Shown here: positions 25,401 through 64,000 of the stretch, piece by piece
How positions within the stretch are numbered: position 1 is the first letter of the stretch
Layout: each line of letters starts with the position of its first letter
Translations under genes and position numbers: made by a program
From: Patagioenas fasciata
Taxonomy: Eukaryota; Chordata; Aves; Columbiformes; Columbidae
Direction: 5' to 3'
DNA length: 64,000 bases
Assembly: GCF_037038585.1 (NCBI RefSeq)
Contig: NC_092520.1
Span: 16,127,001 to 16,191,000 of the forward strand
Notes under the pieces: generated by a model
Seen by the model: the letters and a program-made list of their open reading frames with translations, nothing else
Told to the model about the DNA's origin: nothing
Databases searched by the model: none

Positions 25401-28400
25401 TCCCAAGCCCAATTCAATAAGCATCCCCAGAGCTGTCCTGGTCAACAGAATGACACACAAAACAAGAGAGCCAGTGGCTGTGTTGCTCTAATCCTTTCTT
25501 CTGTGTGAGTAAAGCTGAATTTTATCCATAAGGGAAAAATGTATTCACGTATCACCTTTTATAACTTCCATATCAGAGGGCAGTAGAGGACAGATCTCCA
25601 TCAGTCTTGCTGTTGAAACTGTCTCTCTTCGGATACAAGTGTAATACTTGTTGGGCTGAATAGCATAAAAACGATTGTAGAATCAGTGGCCAGAGTATTC
25701 AACTGAAATCATGGAGACTTCAAGGGCACACCTCAGTTCTCATAATTCACATGGAACTTGTCCTTTTGTCAGATACTGTTTCCTGACGACTAGTGTAGGT
25801 ATCTTTTTGCTTAGAGTGGGGCTTGTGGCAGGATCTCTGTAACTATTCACATTTTGAAATGGTATCCCAGACATGTAACTAAGAATCTGGATCTCAATGG
25901 ATATCTCAGCCCAACAACACTACCTTCTATGTCCTTTCTGGGTCTAATGCTAAATTACTTGCTTAAATTGCAGTTGAAGCTTTGTGGTCACATTGGGAAT
26001 GAACTTCTGTTCTACATGGTCCAAAAGAAGAAATGCAGAATGGAGCCCATCTTTTCCTCCCCTTTCTAGAAAAATAGACCAGATTTCCTTACATGCTTGA
26101 AAACAACAGAATGGGAAAATCTGCACAGGAATTCAGATGAAATGGTTTAAAATAAACCCCCAAACACCAAGTATAAGGCATTTTATAAAGGTGAAACAAC
26201 AAATATTGCAGTTCAGCAAAGAACTCATCATTTTAGCAAACAAATTTGAAAACAGAGCAATTTCTCCACCCTCCCGGACTGGTTCAGGGTTTAGATTGCC
26301 AGCCTCTCAGCTGGCCTAGGTTAACACTCATGATTATGCAATGAAGGATGCTTGTCAGACTGAATGGAAGACAACGTTTGGGTACCTTATTTTATAACGC
26401 TTCATAAACTTTGTTTAAACAGTATAAACACCAGACAAAGGAAACTGGATTTTGCAATAAAAGCTATTTTTATGAAAGCAAAAGTCACATGACCTCTTAT
26501 CCAGCTTTTAAGAGAGTAATAGAACTTGCTTTGCCTGCCAGCCCTGAAAAAAGACTGAATTTAATGTCAAAGACAGAGGTCTTGTTAGGCAACCGTACTG
26601 CATTCCAAATTCTACATGTTTATAGCTTACCCATTGCCTTAACCCCACCCTCTTGATGAGAAAAAAAAAAATACATTTAGGCCTAACCCTTCGTAGCGTT
26701 TGACTTTTATAAAAGCTGAGACCACTCTGAATTTTCACTGGGTAAATTTTTCAAAGCAAAGTATGTTGCTGGGTAGCTTGCACATATGAAACATGTTTCT
26801 AAAAACTCAGTTCACATGCACTGCAGGAGAGAAACCAAGGTCTCTGTGGGTCCCAAATACACTTATTTCAAACCATAGACATCAGGCTATCTTGAGATTT
26901 GTCACTCGTGAATCCGTCTCAGTGTTCAAGTCAATATCGTGGGCAAGACCAGGCATGTTGATAGATAATTTCAACACAGACACATTCCTCCAAAGTCACC
27001 CTAACAGTATTTTTGGTAAATATATCCTGCTGGAAAACTGCACTCAGTTTCCTTCTGAAAGGAAGCTGTCCTTTTTCCTCACTGAAACCTTCTGTAAACT
27101 CCTCAAACGCTGTATCACTCCCTGTAAAACCCTCAGTACTGGATGAATTTTGTGTTTGATAACCTCAAAATGGTAACCCTATAAAATCCCATTCGACAAG
27201 CAAAGCCAAGGAATTTCAAGATGAATGAGTAACAGAATAAGCACTCAAGGAGTATACATTAGTGATATGCTTATAACTCGTCTCTAATTCAGTAGTCCGA
27301 TATAAAACACATAAATCCTTTTATATTTAGTAATAATATTGTATATAGCCTTTTCAGAGAAGAAAACATTGTGAAAAAGTGGTGATATTTGTGCTCACTA
27401 TTTTTAACAAAAGTGAACAACTGTCTGGCGTTAGTATGTACTGTGAGGGAGCTGTGAGCGAGACACAAGCCCTATGGCACAGAGAGCAGCACAGGATGCA
27501 CAGATCCCTGGGGTCAGTGGGAGGAGAGGGGACAAAGAACCCAAGGTTGGGTACAATGTGGTGGGAGACAATTGGGTACAACTGGTGGGAGAGAGTGAGG
27601 AAAGTTGCACTGGAAATGGGGTCCTGGAGATGGCTGTAATTTGCTCATAGGTAGAGGGGAGTGGGGCTAAACTGAGATGTACAAAATACTGGTGGGGAAG
27701 ATAATAGTCTGAGATATTTTATCAAGAGTATAGGTGGAGAAGAAGGTGGACAGAACTAAAAGGGATAGTAAGTAAATGTACAATAGAAGGGACACTGTTC
27801 TTTCTCAGACACTCAGCCAGCACCTCCACAGCTGGAATTCACCCCTGAACCCTAATTATAGGTGCCTGATGGGTAGATGTATACATGTAACATGAACATT
27901 AGGTATACATGCAACCATACACTCAATAGAGTTCAAGTATGGAGTTTAGGATGATTTGAGCTCACCTTATGGTAGACATCTCATCAACTGAATAAATTTG
28001 TTGACTCTAAAGACAGTACTGAGTTGGGACTCAATTCGAATGTCTGCATACGGCCACCTAGTTCCACCTGAGACAAAGCAGAGTCTCACCTTTATGGAGC
28101 TGGCAGATACATCATTATGTAGACCCAGCCTCCAGCTGCTGTTCCACAAAATCAGAAATGGGGTATCTGGGGCAATCTGAAAAGTACTTTGGGGGTCTGA
28201 AATGTCTCTCTGTGCAACTAAATGGAGATCTTGATCTCCCCTGACGATAATGGAAGCCTAGATGACCTGTAAACATCTACAAGTAGACACCTAAAATTAA
28301 GTCTCTCAAGCTGAAACACACGTCCAGGTCTTAACTCTCATCTCCAGGTCTAGTGCCATTTGAAATGCCCACCTGACCCCCAGCCATCAGTCTGGAGGAG

Positions 28401-31400
28401 CACAGGTGTCCTCTAGGCCTTGTGTCATATCTGACAGCCCCATTAAGATGTTCCAGTCCCTTGAGGGATCTTAAATGGTAGAAAACACCAAGTTCAAGCA
28501 TCTAGAACTTCAATCACTCCTACAAATACCTTGACCACTGTCTAGAGGAAAACGGCACATTCTGTAGCCTGGTGCTGCTGTACTCATGCATGTAGAAGGG
28601 AAAGTAACTGTTACACTTTAAAGGAATTTGTTTTCAGTACAAGAGACGTGAGCATCAGAAATCAGTGAAGTCAAATGTATGTCTATAGGCAAAATTTAGT
28701 TCTGTGCTGGGTCACTAACAGAACACCTTGCAGTACGGCTACACAAGTGTCTACAAATAATAAGGAAAACAAACCCTTCTCCCCCCCCCCATTAGTTAGA
28801 ATCAATAAAAACCATTAAAAATTGTATTGCTGAGGCATTTGAATGCCTAAATCCAAGATTACTTCAATATTTCATATTAGGCAGGCAGTCACTGGATTAA
28901 ACTAATTAACAGTCTTTGGCACTTGAACAGACCCCAGAGTTGCCCCTTTCTCCTAAAGCCCCTATCCAAGAAGTTATAGAAACAAATTCATGTTTATGTT
29001 CTCCAACTACTATAGTAAAACTTTATTTTCTACAACAGAGAAACAGTTTCTGATATACAATTACCCAGATGCCTTGTAAGCTTTTGTATGTAAACTGTGC
29101 ATGAGAAGTATGTATTATGTAAGCTGCGTGGTTTTGTACTGCAGTCTTAGAAGAAAGGGAGTATATTGCTGAACTCTCAAAGCGCTGGGTGAAATTGAAA
29201 CTGGGCTTCTCAGTCACTACTAGTGTACATGAACAACACAGGTATTGCTTGGAGAGAGGAACAGCAGCTCAGTAACCTTTTTCTCCTGGATTTAAAAGAA
29301 ACAGCAACCTATACCTGATTTAGAGAGAGGGTGTTTAGATAGATACCAGCCTTCAAAGGAAAGATTTAAGGCAGTGAATCTCCAGGGAAATATGTAAATT
29401 GTAACAGAGAGATGAGACCTAAGTGCACAAATCCTCCTTGTTTCCCTCTCAGATAGGCCTGGATGGTGTCACACACGCTGTGTTGAATTTCCTGGGACTC
29501 ACTCTAATTCTTACTGTGCATCTCCAGACAGCTCATGTTTCTTTTTCGAGGACCAAAGAAAGTTTAGGCTTTGCAATACTTGTTGGTTTGATGCCCAAAC
29601 TCAGTTTTAGTGTTTAACCTCACATACTTTCTTTACTACAAATCTCAAAATACTTTTTATTATTCAAATTGTGAATTATCTGTTTTGGAGTCACTTTTTT
29701 GAATAAAACCTCATAATAGGCTGTAGTGCACATATAAAGCCATATATGACACGTCCTTCAGAGGTAGAGGTTGTTAACGAAACAGTCACTCGGATATACC
29801 GAGTTGATTAAACTGAAACAGGCAACATGGACAAACCCAGCATAAACACAACTGTCTTTCTACCACACACCGTGTGTCAGGCAGCAGCAAGTGGGGGGCT
29901 GCTCCATAAGATGGGGTGAGCTGGGAGCCAAGGGTGACAGCCAGGCGGCAGGGCAGTGGCCTCCCTGACACGGTCCTGTCCCACAGCACCCCAGTCAGAA
30001 CAGCAAAACAGGTCTGGTGACAGCGACCACATTCAGCCATGAGTCCAGATCACCAGGTCAGTCTGCACGGATGGGACAGGCTGAGTCTGAGGTCATGCTC
30101 AGGATCGGTGGAGGCCATGGCCAGGCACAGACATGTTGTCCACACTGCTCCAGCTAGGAGCAGAGACAACAGCTGGGGCTGAAGCACAGCTCCCAAGCCA
30201 AGAGGACGAGGCTTCCACCAAGGTGCCTTACAGCTCTGTCCCACCCAGCTCCTCTCCCAGCTGCCTGATCTAAGGTCACAGCAGAGCAAGATCTGACTGC
30301 AGGAATCCACATCACTGGGAAAAAGTAGTTTCTGAGTCTCTACAGGGTCCTAACACCGTGATCCAGAAATAAGCTTGCTGGTACACTGTTGGGTTAACTC
30401 AGAGGACATGACACCAGCCCTAGTAGTTGAGGCACTTTAGATGTAAAAGCTGTGAGCTTGGACTTTCTCATGCCAAAAGAGGCTAAAATCCCAATCACCC
30501 TCTTCCTGGCCTCTAGTTGCATGGTATGAAGGTGGCCATCATGAGCCATTTGGTTGTGTTTTAAAATAAAACCTCTGGCAGTTCTCTGCAAGCAGAGCCA
30601 TTGATCCCTGTCTTTAACTGAGGATCCAGAGTTCAGCTCCGGAGCAGACAAGGACTCCTGCCTTGCAGCCCTGGGTTACTGAAGGACAACACTTGGGGTG
30701 AGAGGGAAGAAAAAGGGGGAATTCAGATATGCTACACTCTTTCTTATTTGTTAATTTAGAGATACTTTTAATTGGCTTATAATTGGTTTCTGTTTCTCTC
30801 GCAGACCTGAACCTGAAGTCCTCTATCAGTTCAAGAGCCTAGAATTGGACATGGATACCCCATAAATCATTAGTGGGATCTGAGTTTCACCATAGCGTAC
30901 AGAGCTTTCTGTCCTGGGGGGATCTAGTCCTCATTACAGACAAGATGCAGGATCTGGACTTTAATTTACTCTCCATCAGACTTTTCGTACAGTATTTTAA
31001 TACTGGAAAGACTAACTTATTTCACAGATGTATATGATAATTATACCTTTCCTCCTCCATTTGGCTAATTCATATGGCTTAACTATCTCTCAGCAATGCT
31101 GAAGATCTCTGCAGGAGGGAGTGAGGAGCTGCTCTTCAGGTTCCCCCTTGGAACCGGCTGCTACTCCCTCACCAGCTGACCTTTGCCTTAGAGACTGATG
31201 CACTTTGCAAAGGTGCAACAGGGCTGGTCCTCTGTAATTTAATTTTTGTTTGCCATGGAAAGGCTGGTTTGTTTGCTCAGCACTTAAGGCCCACAATTTA
31301 TTCAGGACTGTTAAACTCTTCAAAATCACATATAAGTAAATACAAGAAAAACAAACAATGCTGAAAATTAGTCTGGTCAAAAGTGAGGGACTACTATTGC

Positions 31401-31488
31401 TTAATAATATGTACTTACAAGTCTTCATTCTGCTGCAGGAAAATATATTTTCCACACTCTGAATATCTTCTGTGAGACCATAAAATCC

Positions 31489-31521
31489 TTAAAAGAGTAC
31501 TGTGTTTAAAAGAGTACTGTG
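31489..31521 (+). repeat. 16-nt tandem duplication
   Basis: TTAAAAGAGTACTGTG occurs at 31489-31504 and again at 31506-31521, separated by one T. It is a recent small duplication in intergenic DNA. Confidence 0.85.
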
Positions 31522-33371
31522 CCTGAATTTCTACTTCAGGCTGTTGTGAATGAAATCAGTGGATAATGAGGTCAGTGTTTAAACTGAAAGTCCCAGTTTA
31601 ACTTTTATTATTGTAAATTGCTTAAAACTGGAAATGTAGAATTATAACACTCTGATAGGTAGATGGCACAACATTAAAGAAGTTAATTCCATAGTTAAGA
31701 GTTTCCTGTCCTGATCCTCCTGAGCCAGTCTTGAGGTCCTTACTCATTTCCTTACTCCTGATTCATCAAAGCATTTAAACGCTCTAGATTTCAGTGGGAT
31801 TTAAGTGTATGCTTGTTGATTCAACACTTTGATCAGAGAAAATCCTCACTGAAGTCAGTAGGAATTTTTGCTGCAAAAGACCTGAAGTTTCACTATTTTT
31901 TTTTAATCCTGTATTTGAGTTCGCACAACTTGAAACTGAGAATTCATGTGTTTGTTAGTTGTTGCTACGCATCACTCCCTGCCCAAACCAGTTCTTTCAC
32001 TCTGGCTATTTAATCTCTGGCTAATAATGCTAGTGGCAAGAGGAATTTAACAGGTGGGGTAGTGCTGGAGTAGGTAGAGATGTGCTGAGAATAAGGCTAC
32101 AATAATTTTTTTCAGGTGTCTCTTTTCTAAATTGCATTTAAATACTAAGAAGAAAGGCACACTTTATCCTGTCTTGATCTGTCTCTACCATTTAAACATC
32201 TTGAAGCACAGCGTAACTGTATTTTCTATTGTTGTCTAGGTGCAAGTAAAATTTTTTGAACAAAAAATGGAAGCGTGTGGGAAAACATCTGGAGAAAACA
32301 GAATGAAGAAGAAACAGCGGAATGGCTCCTTAAATGTCACATAGGTGCCACACAGTAACCTGATCTGCTGAACTGCAGCCCACTGGTGTTAAGAACTCTT
32401 TAAAAATATTTAGTGAGTATGTAGCGAGCAACGAATTCTACTGAAACTATTCTAAAACAGAGCTTCTTAACAGGCTCATGATATCTATTTCTTCCGGATT
32501 CCTTTGGTACCAGGCTGTTTGACGAACGCGTCTGACAAGTTAAATCAGAGGCTGATGAGACCAAGGGGCGCAGGTCAGGTGCATGTCAGCACTTTCAGCT
32601 TTGCTCCCCGCCGCCGTGGCACACTGCATCTTTCTATTCTGCTTTCTAATCAAATTGAATGTGATTCAGCTTATTTTTTGTTGTTGTTTGGTTGGTTGGA
32701 GGGTTTTTGTAATTAGAAACAAACAAAGCCACTGCTAAACTTCTTAGAAATGGGTCTGCTGTTCAGTCCACCCATCAGATTAATGGGAAAATGACATTTT
32801 TGGATTTTCTCAGCAAAGTGAGAACTGGTTTTGGAGGAGGGGGTGGATTACTAAAGGATATAGCGTGAGACGTGTCGTGGTCTTCAAGTCTCATTGCCTT
32901 CCTTGCAAAGGGCAGGAAATTCCCCACATTTTGCAAGGTGTCTCTTGCTTTACTGCACTTTTAAAAATAACTTCCTTAAGTAACAATGTACTTCCCTTGA
33001 ATTTTCCACTGGGAAAAGCCTGAAAGCAGGGCCTTGGTGCTCCCCAATGGCTCAACACCCTGGGAAGCCAGAAGCAGCCCTGATTCGTTAGAGCTTTGTA
33101 ATTCATAACTTCGTGCTTTTCATAAGTGGTTCTGGCATTACGTTATTCGAGGTGGTGTTGATTAAGCCAGCAATGGTGGTTGCTGCCCTTGGAGCCAGTC
33201 TGCTCGGCTCTCCTTTGACAAGCCTGGAAGAGTTTTCCTTGCTGCACAGACACGAGCAGAGGGGAGAGGGGCGAAGACCTATGTATAATTAGGGGATTTT
33301 ATAGGTGAAAATCAAAGAAATCCTGTCAGAAAGGGGACGGGCGTGTCTTGCGGCCCGGCCCGCGCGGCCCC

Positions 33372-33385
33372 GTTTCCAGGGCAAC
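33372..33385 (+). promoter_or_regulatory. CFAP300: RFX X-box next to the CFAP300 start codon
   Basis: GTTTCCAGGGCAAC matches the palindromic RFX consensus GTTNCCATGGNAAC at every defined position but one (G for T in the centre): half-sites GTTTCC and GGCAAC with a 2-nt spacer. It ends 11 nt before the ATG at 33397, inside the CpG island. RFX factors, often with FOXJ1, switch on motile-cilium genes, which fits the known role of CFAP300. Binding is inferred, not shown. Confidence 0.75.
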
Positions 33386-33396
33386 CGGCAGGGAAG

Positions 33397-55102
<21,706 letters not shown>

Positions 55103-55400
55103 TTACCAGCCTGGCTCTTCTCCAGTTCTATAATGGAGGTGCCCTGCTCTGTGCATGGATTCAGGCAGAAGTTTCCCAGTTCGCTCAGGAAGGACGTGCT
55201 CCTCCATCACACACTCTGAATGGCTACACGGTCACGTAGATGTTGCGACGGGGGTAGCAATAAAAGTTTTGTGTAACTTTTCTGTATTGAAAAAGCATAA
55301 TGATTGAAGATGTTTTCCTGGCAGTTTTGTCCTCTCTTCTCTCACCTGTTTATCTAATAAAAGGTTATTTTTCTGATGTCTCGTCCCTTTACGAACCAAC
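55103..55400 (+). promoter_or_regulatory. CFAP300: CFAP300 3' UTR and poly(A) signals
   Basis: A canonical AATAAA at 55259-55264 is followed by a T/GT-rich stretch and gives a short 3' UTR of about 180 nt. A second AATAAA at 55356-55361, again followed by T-rich DNA, could give a longer form. YAP1's CpG island begins about 120 nt after the second signal. Confidence 0.75.
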
Positions 55401-56025
55401 TTTTCAGATCCACAACGTGTTAAGTGCAGGGGCAGGCTCTCGAGTCAATGAAATCTCTGCGGAATTGGTACAAAGTGCGTCAGGCCCCGCGCCGACCGAC
55501 CGGCCAGCCGAGCTCCATCCCTCTCCCCAGGCTCCGCTTCGTCCCGGCGGTGACAGCCCCAGGAGGCCTGGAGGCCGGTGCCGCCCGGGGCGCGCCCGCC
55601 CCGCCACCGTCAGGTGAGGCGGGGGCCGACAGGCCGGGCCCGGCCTCCCCCTCACCCCGCGCAGGGCCGGGCCCCACTGCCTTGCCCCTCGGCCGCCCTC
55701 GCTGCGGGAGGGCGCTGGCTGGAGGGAGGCGTCCCGGGCCGATCCCCCCTCACGCCCCGCGGGCGGGACGCGAGTGAGGCGCAGCCCTGCCCGGCGGCAG
55801 ATCCCGCGGGGGCGCCCCCTTCCGGGCCGGGGGGGGGGGAGGGGAGCGCGGCCGCCTGGAAGTTGGGATAGAAGTTCGGGAAGGAGAAAAAAGTTCTGGT
55901 TGGCGGCACCGCTCCGTCGCAGTCGAGGCCGGGCGGGCGGGAGTTGGAAGAGGTGCGGACGGGAGCGCAAGGAGAGGCAGCGGGGCGGCCGGCGAGCCGA
56001 AGCGTGAGGCGACTGCGGGCCGTAG

Positions 56026-64000
<7,975 letters not shown>

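Larger units (their letters stand above)
17613..33330. other. intergenic region before CFAP300, no gene seen
   Basis: About 15.7 kb of mainly unique AT-rich DNA. It holds low-complexity A/C-rich DNA (22265-22445), C and A homopolymers, and a GC-richer patch at about 29880-30310 with two short minus-strand frames of no recognised family. A possible terminal-exon-like segment at 32240-32345 is discussed in the findings. No confident exon or RNA gene. Confidence 0.55.

Overview
This is a vertebrate nuclear locus, almost certainly from a bird. The genes are split by long introns with GT-AG boundaries, the background is AT-rich, two CpG islands mark gene starts, and the only recognisable interspersed repeats are CR1 LINE 3' ends, some on each strand. 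CR1 dominance is typical of birds and also seen in crocodilians and turtles. I cannot name the species.

Three protein genes lie head to tail on the + strand, in the order known from human 11q22: CEP126 - CFAP300 - YAP1. (1) 1-5.7 kb: the last five coding exons of CEP126, a centrosome/cilium-base protein, ending at a TGA at 5448-5450. (2) 5.7-33.3 kb: a gene-poor interval of about 27.6 kb with two CR1 fragments, a 344-nt polypurine tract, two GC-richer patches with chance-length open frames, and no exon I can assign. (3) 33.4-55.1 kb: complete CFAP300 (C11orf70), seven coding exons whose phases all join, giving 267 residues. A near-perfect RFX X-box ends 11 nt before its ATG, as expected for a motile-cilium gene. 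(4) 55.3-57.7 kb: the CpG-island promoter of YAP1, only about 1.2 kb from the CFAP300 stop codon to the YAP1 ATG. (5) 56.5-64 kb: YAP1 coding exons 1 and 2 (TEAD-binding domain, LATS sites, first part of WW1). The rest of YAP1 lies beyond the window.

Two of the genes serve cilia: CEP126 at the centrosome and basal body, CFAP300 in cytoplasmic dynein-arm assembly. YAP1 is the Hippo-pathway transcriptional co-activator. There are no operons, CRISPR arrays or prokaryotic features, and I found no tRNA or rRNA gene and no endogenous virus. I did not find a clearly new biological system. The most useful second-look items are the CFAP300 X-box, the short uORF and the AUG-less open frame 5' of YAP1, the intron-like GC-rich segment inside a CEP126 exon, the polypurine tract, and a diverged repeat pair in YAP1 intron 2.
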